A program made the position numbers and the translations under genes. From Alopecurus myosuroides (taxonomy: Eukaryota; Streptophyta; Magnoliopsida; Poales; Poaceae), in NCBI GenBank assembly GCA_028641055.1, contig CM054062.1:275833349-275897348 (forward strand): a DNA stretch of 64,000 nucleotides, in the 5' to 3' direction. This document shows, piece after piece, positions 35,231 to 46,090 of this stretch (positions within the stretch are counted from its first letter, which is position 1; the number at the start of each line of letters is the position of its first letter). The notes beneath the pieces were generated by a model. The model had not been told where the DNA came from and searched no databases. It worked only from the letters and a program-made list of their open reading frames with translations.

Positions 35231-36633
35231 CGGAGTTGCAAGCCAGGGTGATTTCTGTTTTCCACGACAGTCCTCAAGGGGGGCATTCAGGGTTTCCTGT
35301 GACTTACAGGCGAGTTTCGTCCTTGTTAAAGTGGGATGGAATGAAGGGGGCTGTCCGTGACTATGTCCGCGCCTGTCAAATTTGCCAGCAAGCGAAACCG
35401 GAGAGGGTGCTGCCGCCAGGACTACTCCAGCCTCTGCCCATGCCCTCGGCACCATGGGAGATGGCCACGATGGACTTTATCGAGGGATTACCCCCATCAG
35501 CTGGCTACAATTGCATTCTCGTTGTGGTCGACAAGCTCTCTAAATACGCCCATTTCGTCGCGCTGAAACACCCATACACGGCAAGTAAGATAGCTGAGGT
35601 TTTCGTTGATAACATCTTCCGCCTCCACGGCTTGCCTCTGTCCTTGGTCTCGGAAAGAGATCCGGTGTTCACTAGCACCTTCTGGCAGGGGGTATTCCGA
35701 GCCACTGGCACCGAACTGCGTATGAGTACAGCCAGCCACCCAGAGACCGATGGCCAGACCGAGAGGGTGAACAAGTCTATCGAGTGCTATCTCCGTTGCT
35801 TCATCAGTACACATCCTCATCAGTGGAGCAAGTGGTTGTCCTTGTGTGAATTCTGGTACAACACAAATTGGCACTCATCCTTGGGTCGATCGCCGTTCGA
35901 GGTCCTCTATGGTCGCAAGCCCAGGTACTTTGGCATTACTGAAACTGACGCTGTCGCTTCTCCCGATATACAGTCTTGGTTGCAGGAGAGGCATCTTGTC
36001 ATCGCCTCTGTCCGCCAGCATCTCCTCCGCATGCAGCAGCGCATGAAGCACCAGGCAGACAAGCACCGCAGCGAGCGTGTTATCGAAGTTGGCGCGGAGG
36101 TCTTCCTCAAGCTGCAGCCGTACCTGCAGACCTCCGTCGTGCGCAGGGCCAACCACAAGCTCTCCTTCAAGTACTTCGGGACTTTCCGCGTGCTGGAACA
36201 GATTGGCGCCGTTGCATACAAGCTGGAGCTACCATCACATAGCCGCATTCACCACGTCTTCCACGTCTCGCTCTTGAAGGCTTGTCTTCGTCCCGGCCAG
36301 CACGCTCTGCCCAATCTAACACAACCATACTCGAGGTTGCAGGTTCCCGTCCATGTGATTCAGCATCGAGCTCGTCAAGATGGTCTCCGCACGGTCGCGC
36401 AAGTCCTGGTTCAGTGGAGTGGCGACCCGGTGGAGCTGGCGACTTGGGAGGATGAGGAGTTTCTGCGCCAGCAATACCCGCGAGCTCCTGCTTGGGGACA
36501 AGCAGGAAAACAAGGAGAGGAGATTGTCAGTGACCACGACCCAGGGTCCTCCCCCCCACGGAGCGACCGCACCAAGCAGTGGGACCAGGCCACGACGAAG
36601 GACAGCTGTCCCCGCCCGATTGGCTGGCCCTGA
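35230..36633 (+). pseudogene. Reina-like integrase with chromodomain-like tail, catalytic Asp to Glu
   Basis: The zinc-binding region shows HDSPQGGHSG and CQICQQAK. The core has MDFIEGLP (first Asp), LVSERDPVFTSTFW and HPETDGQTERVNK (Glu). In this family the second catalytic Asp sits in S-D-R-D; here the residue is Glu (S-E-R-D). The DNA-binding end shows LSFKYFGTFRVLEQIGAVAY and IHHVFHVSLLK. The final segment VLVQWSGDPVELATWED resembles the chromodomain W-x-x-ATWE core, which in chromoviruses helps steer integration to chromatin. The frame ends at 36633, inside the 3' LTR. Confidence 0.9.
36508..36524 (+). promoter_or_regulatory. Polypurine tract
   Basis: AAACAAGGAGAGGAGAT directly precedes the 3' LTR TGTCAG, the expected position for plus-strand priming. 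Confidence 0.75.
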
Positions 36634-36816
36634 ATGGGTGACAACCTGAGCGCACGAAACGCCTATGAGATCTACCTATCTACCGCGTTGAGAGATTGGC
36701 TTGTAACGTGTAAGGAACGGCAGTGCCGTGTGTGCGGCTCGAGGAGCCTGAACCAATTCGAATCTGTGATCTGTTAATCGAGAGAGGAGAGGAGCGAAAT
36801 TCGATCGCCCCTTACA
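36525..36816 (+). repeat. 3' LTR of the Reina-like element
   Basis: 292 bp, same termini as the 5' LTR, followed directly by the GTAAA target duplication. It differs from the 5' LTR by about a dozen substitutions plus small indels, including a shorter GTGTGGGTGTGG motif. Confidence 0.93.
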
Positions 36817-36821
36817 GTAAA

Positions 36822-37364
36822 GACAAAATAAAATTGCTTCTTTCTCGGTGGAAAAAAATATGGAACAATCACGGAGGAGTGACTCCTAGCTAGAAAGCCA
36901 GGATTTGTGGCTATAGCTGGACGGAGATTTTATCTCCTAGATAGCCGGGATGTAACCCAGATACGGGTCCATATGGAGCTCACAAATTAAGAGGCGTGAT
37001 TTACGTACAACTTGCAAATTAATTCCAGCGCGAGCTCCCTCCAGTATTTATCCCGCGGCGCGCCCGTTGATTTCTCGAGAGAGCCATGTCATCAATCCGG
37101 GTGAACATACATACATCTCCGCGGTTCATCCAGTCGCCTCTAGAGATCGGATGGAAGTGGAAAATTTCATCTTCCAGCCATATTACTCCGTCCACCGAAA
37201 AGTTCAAACCAAGACTTTGCTCTATAAAGGCAGCCACGGTGTGGCCAAATGCAAATTTGTCCATGTAATATTTAGTGGCATCAACAATAAACTTGGCGAT
37301 TACTTACAGTGTGGTAGAAGCCAAATACGCATGCAGCCGGGCCCGTTGCTGACTCTAGGTAGAG
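36822..37364. other. Spacer with one weak minus-strand open frame
   Basis: The minus frame 37264-37019 begins MDKFAFGHTVAAFIEQS and runs 81 codons (FSVDGVIWLEDEIFHFHP). I do not recognise it and see no splice or promoter signals. Before the Reina-like insertion this DNA was contiguous with 31358-31477. Confidence 0.3.
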
Positions 37365-37367
37365 TAA

Positions 37368-37743
37368 GGGCGTCTCCAATGTTGACTTAAGCCTCGCCCA
37401 TAAGAAGAAAAGTGATACTAAGACCCGTCCATAAGCATTGTGAGTCTAGGCCATAAGCGAAAAATCCTTAGGGTCAGCCATACCGGTATGGCTCGGCCAT
37501 AGCGATTAAAGAACTATTTTCCTGTGTCTCAGAGTCGTACTAGCAGGCAGCATGCACCGTAGCAGGCAGCATGCACGCATGTGCAGACGTGAAAAGCAAG
37601 CAGAAGTTGAAAAAAACTGGGTAGTGGGCTCCACCATAAGACCTCATACGGTGTTTAAGCATTGGAGGAATTCTGTGTGGCTATAGCCGATGAGATGGGA
37701 TCCAGCTTATGTCTCCTTTATGCAATAAGCATTGGAGATGCCC
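37368..37743. mobile_element. Tourist-like (PIF/Harbinger) MITE, 376 bp
   Basis: The ends are GGGCGTCTCCAATG and CATTGGAGATGCCC, inverted with one mismatch. TAA flanks both sides (37365-37367, 37744-37746). The interior has no coding potential and contains a GCAGGCAGCATGCACxG duplication near 37545-37580. Confidence 0.85.
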
Positions 37744-37746
37744 TAA

Positions 37747-38230
37747 AGAATAATTCTTTTCCAATCTCGTAGCTCTATGCATGCATGCAGTCACCTAACC
37801 CCCTCCCTCTTCATTTCTTTATTATTTTGCTAGCTTTTGACATCAGCGCAAGTAGAAGCACCGGTTCCATCTTTTTCAGTTTTGACATCTCTATTTGGCA
37901 CCTCTACAGTGTATAAAATCAATGCCAAAAGTCAAATTTACTATTTGGCATCACTATTTGGCACACACTGTGGATGCCCTAAATAGAAGGGCACCACGAC
38001 GAGCCGCGTGCGGGGTGCTAGTACGTACGCGCTCGAGACAAAAAAAAAAGGGTTGCGCGATTGAGTGGTTGCTTGATTATTCGCGTGCTCTGACTCCTCA
38101 TGCATGCTACCTACTGCTGTTGGTCTCCGACGCTCGCTGTGGGTGCGTTGACTCACATCCATCCATGCTTGCGACAAGTGAAACGTACACGCACCACTGT
38201 TTCAACTCAACTCATCTCATCTTCTCGTCA
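37747..38230. other. Spacer with a partial MITE end
   Basis: CTATTTGGCACACACTGTGGATGCCCTAA at 37955-37983 looks like one end of another Tourist-like MITE (GGATGCCC next to TAA). The opposite end is not clear. No gene is evident. Confidence 0.35.
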
Positions 38231-38452
38231 GGGCACGCTGAGCGTGAATTGCCGGTGGACTTCGGTGAGCCGACCAAGCCGGTGTTCACTTTACAAGACC
38301 CTAAGCCGGTGCTCAGCTGCTTACCCGAAGACGTCCGGGTGACCGTGGAACCCAAGGGGATGAAGCGGCAGTGGGACTACCAGGTCACCGGATACTTCGC
38401 CGACAGAGATTGCGCCGTCAAAAGCCGAGCAGGACACGTCGTAGCGCAGTAA
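38231..38452 (+). pseudogene. Unrecognised terminal-exon-like fragment
   Basis: After a possible acceptor (CTTCTCGTCAG, ending about 38230) an open segment runs to a TAA at 38450-38452. It contains LPVDFGEPTKPVFTLQDPK, LPEDVRVTVEPKGMKRQW and DYQVTGYFADRDCAV. Composition and the acceptor suggest a real last exon rather than random sequence. A rise in AATAAA-like motifs follows (38502, 38614). No upstream exons were found and the protein family is unknown. It could be a captured exon or the end of a degraded gene. Confidence 0.35.
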
Positions 38453-38793
38453 AACTCTACCTATGTTATTAACCGGATGCTTACAAAAGCTCCGGGAATC
38501 AATAAACTACGCAATCTCATGAGTCAGATACTCTATGAGTGCAACGCAGAAGGCGGAATAGATATAGTTCGTGGGAATATGCCATTTGTATTTGTATGAT
38601 GCAGTGATATGAATAAAAATGCAACGTTCCCATATATTGTGTTTATTACTGTCTTTTATTATTTTATTTTCTTGTTTCATTAACAAGATGGCACGCCCGC
38701 AATTCGTACTCTCATGTACACATCTAGGAAGAAACTCCTAGAACCCTAGGGATAGTTTTCGCTAACTACATTTTCTAGCGAAACAACACTATT

Positions 38794-38967
38794 TACGAGT
38801 GTAGTAGAAAGGAGGTTTTTCCATGGTTACCATATGGCTGAATATTATATTTCCCGACTGGTAAACTTAGGTTGACGCGGGGGGGGGGGGGGGGCAATGG
38901 CCCCCTTTCAGAAGTTCAATTGGTAAGTGTGACATTGTGCTGACCACCGATAAGGAAGACATTGACT
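38794..38967 (+). repeat. Direct repeat unit 1 (174 bp)
   Basis: It begins TACGAGTGTAGTAGAAAGG and ends GGAAGACATTGACT. The second copy is at 39520-39697. Unit 1 contains a long poly-G run (38879-38894) where unit 2 has seven or so, and lacks a 19-bp insert present in unit 2 (GATTTTCTACTATGCGTAT). Confidence 0.88.
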
Positions 38968-39279
38968 CTGCGAGTTCCCTTGGGACTCCAGCATGTCTGA
39001 GGGGATTTTTCTTGTTCTCTCTAAGGAACTCTATATGGCTGCTTCTCTGCTTCCTGTTGTTCTGTCAGATGTGCTCCGACGCTTTCTTTCTGCGATGAAT
39101 CGCCGGGGGGAAAGGTCAAATGTCTTCGCGTATTGCGCTGCCTTAAACTTGGGAGCTGGGTCTAGTGTGGGTGACGGTACCGTTGCTCTCCTCACTTGAT
39201 CCCGTTACTATTTCGAAGTCTCAGTCCCAAGCAAAGGGGTGTCGGGGAGAGCTCCAGAACCCTCCCGATCTCGGGTTGA

Positions 39280-39500
39280 CGTATCAGGGAGAATAAATAG
39301 GCGAAATGGCAATGGAGGTGACGCCCGCCAGACCACCCCTAGGCGCGGCCAGGGGGCGCCGCCCTACGGTGTGGCCCCCCTCCGGGCCTTTTCGATCGAA
39401 TTGAAATAAAGAAAACTGTGATACTATATATGGAATGAAAACCGGAATCGCCTAAATTTTAGCGATTATTGTGGCTAGGGTCAGAATATTTCTAGAAACA
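39280..39500. repeat. Decayed LTR fragment
   Basis: GACGTATCAGGGAGAATAAATAGG and GGCGCGGCCAGGGGGCGCC resemble the outer half of the LTR at 3263-4636 (GTATCA terminus, AATAAATAGG, GGCGCGGCCAGGGGG) in rearranged order. It lies between the two direct-repeat units. Confidence 0.45.
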
Positions 39501-39519
39501 AAACTATAAAAACATACAC

Positions 39520-39697
39520 TACGAGTGTAGTAGAAAGGAGGTTTTTCCATGGTTAGATTTTCTACTATGCGTATGGCTGAATATTATATTTCCCGACCGG
39601 TAAACTTAGGTTGACCGGGGGGGGCAATGGCCCCCTTTCAGAAGTTCAATTGGTAAGTGTGACACTGTGCTGACCACCGATAAGGAAGACATTGACT
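39520..39697 (+). repeat. Direct repeat unit 2 (178 bp)
   Basis: Second copy of the 38794-38967 unit, 726 bp downstream in the same orientation and highly similar apart from the poly-G length and a short insert. Confidence 0.88.
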
Positions 39698-42177
39698 TCA
39701 CAACCCTTCTTGATGGGTCAGACTCATTCTAAAACTTTTGGCGTACGTACACATCTTAGGGCAGGAGATGTGTTGCTCATAGAAAATCAAGTTGGTTCTG
39801 CTCATGATTAATAAATCAACTTCAGTACAGAGGATATATTCCTTATTCCATTATAACCTGCTTGGTTATTTTTTTTCATTCATATAGCAGGCCCAAGACT
39901 AACAACATTTTTGAGGAGGGAAAAATAGTTTCATCTGAGATAATTGCATTTCTCTTATGAGAAGCAAAAATGACAAGTTTCACATCGATGGGGTTTTAAG
40001 GAATATAGAAGCCCGTGTTGCATTTGGGAATATTGTAAGTTCACTCAGTTTTTGCATTTTATTCCTTTAAGCTGTAAGCTCCGTGGGCTAGGAGCCTCCC
40101 AGCGATTATGCCGATCGTTCTGTCCCTGCATGTGGGGCCTCTCGCCTAGTCGTGTGTCACGTGGATGTTTCCGCTACACTTCTTCGGTGTTGAGGAGAGG
40201 GACAAAGTGGCAAAGAGTGCGAAGGGAAATCTCCTCACTCTCGGCGTCTCACCTTCTCTCCTCATCCTCTTCTCTGATTCTCTCTCAAATCCACACCACC
40301 GCCGACCCTGCTCGACGACGCCGTGCGTCCTGTGCCCGATCGTCTCCTCTCGCACATCCTCTCCGATGTCCCCGAGATCTCCTCTCCCACTCCCCCAGAG
40401 GCCAGATCGATTCCGCCGCCGTCGGTCTGGCCCAGATCGAAGCAGGCGCCGCCGTCCACATGTCCACGTGCAGTTCTAGACCTCCGCCTCCGGTTTGGGT
40501 CGCTATCAAGCAGCTCGCGACTGTGGCGAACCACACGCGCCGTATGTTTGGTTGCGGCGGCGCTAGGGCACGGGAGCGGCAACCGGGGAAGCGAGCAGAG
40601 GTGAGTGTTCGTCCCAGTAAAGTTCATTCTCCTCTCCCTCCTATTTCCCTAACAATTCCGATGTTTCTATTATCGGTTCTGGCGAGAAGAAGGGTGAGGA
40701 TAGCGGGTTGAAGGCCTGCCTGCAAGGGAGTTGACATCTCAGCATGCAGATGCAGGCGTACCCCTTCTCCATCGCCAACAATGCCGAAAGGGTGGCGGGC
40801 GTCCACGTGATTTTAGGGAGGTAGTGACTTAGGCATCGACGTCCATGCTCCAGTGCCCAAGAGCAGGTGCTCCTGTGAGTTTCAGTGACATTTTTTTTTG
40901 CTGTATACAGAATTACAGATTGAAAAATTAGAAGCAAGGTGGAATGCAAGCCTTTATACTAATAAGACAGTTTAGTTATATATAATTTTTCACTTAGAAT
41001 CTTCTAGCTGGAGTGTTCGTTGTGGACATCCTTATGAAATTTATCATGAAGGAAAGATATTATTGGCATGTACAAACCATGTGTATACACATAATCAGGG
41101 AGAGTGAGGGCTACTCTTGGCATGAATCCTGGGAATGAAGCCAACTTTCACAGGTTGTCGAGGTCTTAGATTGTTTGCTTTGCTAGCTCTATCTATACTG
41201 GCAACATATTATGATCTGTACTAAGACTTTGAATAAGTCGATCTCTCTGGCAGTAATACAGTGCTATGTTGCTACCTTCGATGTCTGTGAATGGTAGCAT
41301 AACAATTTTTTAAGAAAAAAGAATGCGATGTCATGTTTGTATTTAACGGTGAATACTAGAATCTGTGTACTTTTAAAAGGCTGCATTCGTTGTCATTTAC
41401 ATATTTGCAAACCGATGTCTCACCGACACATGGGTCCAGGGGGCACATGTCGATCAGATAGGAAGTGGCCAATCATTGTGATCCAAGGAATGGAGTGTCC
41501 TAAAGGTCCCCATCATCATAGAGTAACAACCATGATTCTCACCAAGGACTGACAGATAGGGCAAGGGGTGGTTAAATGGAGAGCATGAGATTAGAAAAAT
41601 GATACAAAAGTACGTTTTGTGAAGGATTTTACCAATTTTCGAGAAACTTGGCAGCAAGCGTTGCTCATTCATTAGGAAAAAACGTGCAGCAATATTTATA
41701 AAATCACTTGTTCTTCGAAGGAGCAAGTCAGAAGAACCTTGTTGACAGAATGACGCCATGTTGTTTATTGTTTGCAGTAGTCCATTAAAAAGAATCAGTG
41801 ACCTTACCATTTTATTAATTTAGTGCGACTCTTTGAACCACAGTTTGACTGACATTTTCTGTTATTGACACTTGTGGATATTCAGTTGTTCAGAGCACTG
41901 TCTACTATTTCGATCCGATAATGCTGATAGTTGGTTGACCCCTTTGGGGAGATACATTGGTTTAATAGATGATAGACGTTGGGAGTTTTATCAGTCAAAG
42001 AAATTCGGCATTTGATAGAGTACGGTTGAAGCATACAAGAGTGTCGGGTAAACTTGATATATTTGAAGCTGAATTACTACTAAGCTTGACATACTTGAAC
42101 CTGAATTACTACTACGTACATGGATTGATTGCCTATTTTTAGAATCTTATTGTTTAATATATGCTCACTTCATGTAG
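39698..42177 (+). other. Non-coding stretch with a GC-rich 5'-exon-like island at 40100-40600
   Basis: The island ends in GCGAGCAGAG followed by GTGAGTG at 40601, a good splice donor. One frame opens MSTCSSRPPPPVWVAIKQ from 40460, and the other two frames are also open. It may be the 5' exon of the gene whose last exons lie at 42178-43655, or of an unrelated captured gene. The remainder is AT-rich intron-like sequence with no clear exons. Confidence 0.3.
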
Positions 42178-43655
42178 CTTCAATCATGGCTTCTGGGATT
42201 TTGTTGGCACGAGAGGAATTTGCCGCCGAAGTTACACCGGTATTCAACCAACCTATAAAGCAGTCATCAACGCTTGAAGCCATATTGAAAAAACCACATG
42301 TGCAATATAAACTTCTGGATGACCATGGATATGGAAATGAGCATTTATCCTGAATTGAGAAAGACTGCATGGAGATTGATATCAATTATGAAGGTTGCAT
42401 AGCATGGCAGCAGAGTCAATTACAGCAGGTATTGTTCGGAATTAAATATGTAAAGGAAGTTCTTTGAAGTGCAAGAAAAATGGTAAATGCATGTATAAGA
42501 AGTCTAGCAGTAATGCATATTGTTGAGCAACTTGTTTTTAGTTATTCATTTTCTATCTGTCTCCATTGTATAATAAAGTATGCCGGTTTCAGTTTTTTGC
42601 CTTTGCTCTGTCAAAGGAAAAAAGCATCTCGGTTGACTTTGATAGCTTTTGCTATTTGATCCGACCTGTTTTGCTAATTGAAAAAACTGCTGACCCATAT
42701 TTATGTTCTTCCTCTTTTAGATTATAAATCAGGAACACATGAAACTTCCTGATGACTTGGATTACCATAGAACGACAAATCTATCGATTGAAGCTCATGG
42801 GAAACTTTTCAAGGTATGTGAATTGTGAAGCATCTGCCTCTATAATGCCTTTGCTCATTCCGGAGTAGCATCGAGAATATGTTCAAGAGCCTTACAGTAC
42901 ATGATAAGGTGCCCTTAAGCAGCATGCATTATTCAGTTCTTCATTTAGCAAAGTAGCATCTTGTGCGCACTTGAATCTCTCTGATAAAAAATCTTAAGAT
43001 TTTTTATTTTTCACCGGTTCTCGAGATATCTGTTGCTAAAAGGTTAAACTGATTGACCAGACACACCTTGTCTGAACTCTGATCTTTTATGTCATGTACA
43101 TACCGACATGATTGTTGTGTGCGCTAGCACATTTAGCAAGACCCATGTTGTGTGCACTACAGTTTTTTTTGTAATAAAACCAATGATTTAGAAATATGTC
43201 CTTATTTCTCCCAACAATTCTCAAGATTTCAGTTGCTACAAGTTTGAACTTGTTGACCACATCCTGTCTGAACTTTTTCTGTCCTATACATACTAACCCA
43301 GGTGTTTAAACAGGTAAGGCCGCAAACCTTAGGCTAGGCGAGCAGGAACGGCAGCGAGAGCCCAGCTGAAGCGACAACCCTTCTCATTTCAATGGAGAAC
43401 ACCCGCCGCATGGCTGAGTACAGGCGAAAGCAAGACATGCTGAGTTCCACCGCTGTGGCGGGCAAGGTAGACGATTCTTCATATGAGGAAGTACCTGCCA
43501 ACGCCACCGGTGTAACTGCACGCACTCCTGGCAACCAAACTGGGGCCCTCGAGAAGTTGAGATATGTGGGGCAACATAGAATCTTGGCATATAGCTGGAA
43601 TGTAGAATTTTTCAGGAGATGCTGGGGTGCGTGTGTTGTACTGGAATGGAGGTGA
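42178..43655 (+). pseudogene. MnmG/GidA-like tRNA-modification enzyme, C-terminal exons, broken
   Basis: Three exons with GT-AG borders are visible: 42178-42428, 42721-42813 and 43314-43655. Translations include [20 protein letters not shown] and [20 protein letters not shown], then [13 protein letters not shown], and finally VRPQTLG with an [18 protein letters not shown] segment. This is the C-terminal helical domain of MnmG/GidA (MTO1 in mitochondria), which with MnmE modifies the wobble uridine of organellar tRNAs. The FAD-binding N-terminal two-thirds is missing. A TGA at 42352-42354 replaces an Arg codon after NEHLS, and a TAG follows VRPQTLG. Introns are retained, so the copy arose from genomic DNA. 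Confidence 0.75.
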
Positions 43656-44580
43656 CGCGACAAGCTTCGACTGATAGTTAGATGCAAAAGCTTAAGGTCA
43701 AATAAGCAGAAGGTTATGTTCCCTTTTATGTGACCTTTAAGACTTAATATTTTCTTTGACCTGAGTTCTGAGAAAGATCACCAGATAAATGTGTCGTGCA
43801 CTAAGGAAATGGGATTTTTTCTTCTAAATGCAGAATGCTTTGATATCTTGGTTTGGTACCCGCCCAAGAAAAACTGTATACTTATCCATTTCTAGGTTCT
43901 TCTATCACATGATGAATATATTTTATGTTATTTCATACAGTTTAGTAATTTATAGTGCAGATTCAAATTGATTCCCTGCGCAATTAACTGTCCAGCAACT
44001 AAGTTGTTTGCCTATTAGTAATTCATAGGCCTAACATGGATCTATTTTGGTCATCCATGATGATAGATGTTTGTCTATTAGCTGAGTAAGGAGTTATTTG
44101 TTTGATAACTAGATAGGAAGTTGAGGGTGTACAAATTTGTGATTTTTGTGCATGTGTCTTTGTAGATAACACTTTACTAAGAATTGGTGGTGGCTTAATG
44201 TTTTCAGGAATTCCTTATTTGTTCAAATACTTGAGCATGAATGCAAATGCAACCTACATAGTATGTGTCTGAAATACTAAAGTTAAGATTGAACATACAA
44301 AATTGTGTACTCATGTACTAATATTTCAATTATGCTTACACCGAATGCCCATCACAGTGTATTCAGCGCGGCAAAGCACGGCTGCTCTATTTCAGTTACG
44401 GGCAAAGCATGGCTATATTTGTACATGAGCACGGCTGCTCTATTTTGCTGAATATCTTCTGCTGATATTATTAGTACATGAGTACTAATATTTCAATTAT
44501 GCTGGTGCGGAAAGCACAGCTGCTCTATTTCAAGTACGGGCAGTACCAAAAGAAATGAAACTAAAGTAAAAGCATTAGGA
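43656..44580. other. AT-rich stretch with an inexact copy of the Helitron end
   Basis: No gene is seen. GAATGCCCATCACAGTGTAT at about 44344-44363, followed by CAGCGCGGCAAAGCACGGC, closely resembles the Helitron 3' end at 45300-45349 but lacks the CTAG. Confidence 0.4.
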
Positions 44581-44589
44581 GTTATGACC

Positions 44590-45244
44590 AGTGGCGGACC
44601 CAGGAAAAAACTGGAGGGTGGGCACACTATAACAAAAATGTCGCATCGCGGATTTTTTTTAATGAACAGTATAAATAGACAATTTATTCACAACATTGTA
44701 ATTCAATATGTACTTTTCAAATATACATGCTTCCAATAAGGAGAGTTTAAAATATAAACAAAATCTTACGTGATAAAATATAGTAGCACAAATAGAAAAC
44801 TATATCACTTAAGATTTGTGTCGCATCCCAATGAAAGATTGTTTCCATTTGTAAACAACATATATAACCTATTTATTTCCATTTATAAAATGAAGTTCCT
44901 AGCAATATTTTCACCAAAAGCATTGAACAGCCCTTACTAGCATTTAGCAGCGGTGTTTGAAGTTGCCGTCATGCGAGAACCAATTTGGCTAACCGATTAG
45001 GGGAAGCATTTAACAACAATTAGTACTAGCAAACTTTTCACCAAAAGCAAATTATTACCCGTACCAAACAGCCAGCAAGGCTAGGGTGTCTACTACTCAA
45101 GAACCAATCGCTCTTGAACGACTCCTGATTTCACACTGAAAGGAAGGGAAGCAGTAGCGATAGTCAAAGACTATACCTATAGGGTAGTCAAAAAATCACC
45201 AAAATTCTGGGTGGGCCACGGCCCACCCTCTAGGTCCGCCCATA
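44590..45244. mobile_element. hAT- or Mutator-like non-autonomous DNA transposon, about 655 bp
   Basis: GTTATGACC is duplicated at 44581-44589 and 45245-45253. The ends are inverted: (C)AGTGGCGGACCCAG on the left and CTAGGTCCGCCCAT on the right, with CCACCCTC/GAGGGTGGG further in. An 8-bp duplication with a CAGTGGCGG end would indicate hAT; a 9-bp duplication would indicate Mutator, and the junction base is ambiguous. The interior is AT-rich and non-coding. Confidence 0.7.
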
Positions 45245-45299
45245 GTTATGACCTACATCAACACGACTAAACACATGCATCCCACCACGTTTACACACA

Positions 45300-45349
45300 G
45301 AATGCCCATCACAGTGTATTCTGCGCCGCGAAGCGCCCTTGCTGTCTAG
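45300..45349 (+). mobile_element. Helitron 3' terminus
   Basis: GCGCCGCGAAGCGC (hairpin stem GCGC/GCGC) is followed by CCTTGCTGTCTAG and then T. This fits a Helitron 3' end. If so, the upstream MnmG-like fragment could be Helitron cargo. The matching 5' TC end was not identified. Confidence 0.5.
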
Positions 45350-45474
45350 TTGTATAATAGAGTTTCTAAGTCCACAACATGTTGGTTCTTAAGAACTTCA
45401 CTTTGTCAATTTTAAAATCCAAGCTACCAAACTCTTAGTTATTTCACATCCCCGCAGATAAAAATGGCTCCCGA

Positions 45475-46090
45475 GTTTGTGATTTTCTTCACCATGCCTG
45501 CCTCCGGAGTGGTGCGTGAGTAGTTCATCCTTGGACTGCCAGTCCATAGAAGTAGCTAGATGGCTATCTTCTCCTCCTATGCCTCATTTTTTAGATCTCG
45601 TGAGATGACTAAGATGATCGAGATTGTTCTTATGTAATTCTATGTGCTATGTTTGCTGGAATCCGATGAATATTGAACTTATGCCAAGTTGATTATGGTC
45701 TTTATTGCATATGTTATTTGCGATCTTGCATGCTTTTCGTTGCTAGTGGTTGCTCTGGCCAAATAGTTGCTAGTGACTCCAAGAGGGAGTATTTATGCTC
45801 GATAGTTGGGTTCATGCCTCCTTTTCGCCCGTGCTCGAGTGATAGAATTGTGACGGGGGAGGATGTGTTGTTGCCAGTAGTGAGAAAACAGCAATGTGAG
45901 TGCCCGCGTGCACAATCATTTCTTACATTACACACATTGCTTAATACGATTATCTGTTGCTTGCAACTTAATACCTAAGGGGGTTCAGATGATAACCTGA
46001 GGGTGGATTATTAGTCACAGATGCAGTTGGATTACGGTCTATGTATATTGCTGTAATGCCCGCACATACATAGGATAAATCAAATGGAAG
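45475..46090 (+). repeat. LTR fragment of a wheat-type gypsy element
   Basis: Landmarks are CCTCCGGAGTGGTGCGTGAGTAGTTCATCC, split as CCTCCGGAGTGG and GAGTAGTTCATCC, then AAGTAGCTAGATGG, GGAATCCGATGAATATTGAA and CCAAGAGGGAGTATTTATGC. From memory these match the central part of a widespread Triticeae gypsy LTR. No ends, PBS or internal domain are attached, so it is a truncated remnant. It lies just after the Helitron 3' end. Confidence 0.55.

Larger units (their letters stand above)
31478..36816 (+). mobile_element. Complete Ty3/gypsy LTR retrotransposon, Reina-like chromovirus
   Basis: Two LTRs (31478-31772 and 36525-36816) begin TGTCAG and end TTACA, and are flanked by the 5-bp target duplication GTAAA (31473-31477, 36817-36821). 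The domain order is gag, protease, reverse transcriptase, RNase H, integrase, chromodomain-like. The small size (5.3 kb), LTRs of about 290 bp, a Met-tRNA-type PBS and the C-terminal chromodomain-like segment fit the Reina clade. The LTRs differ by roughly a dozen substitutions (about 4%), a moderately recent insertion. Coding breaks and two altered catalytic residues make it non-autonomous now. Confidence 0.93.
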
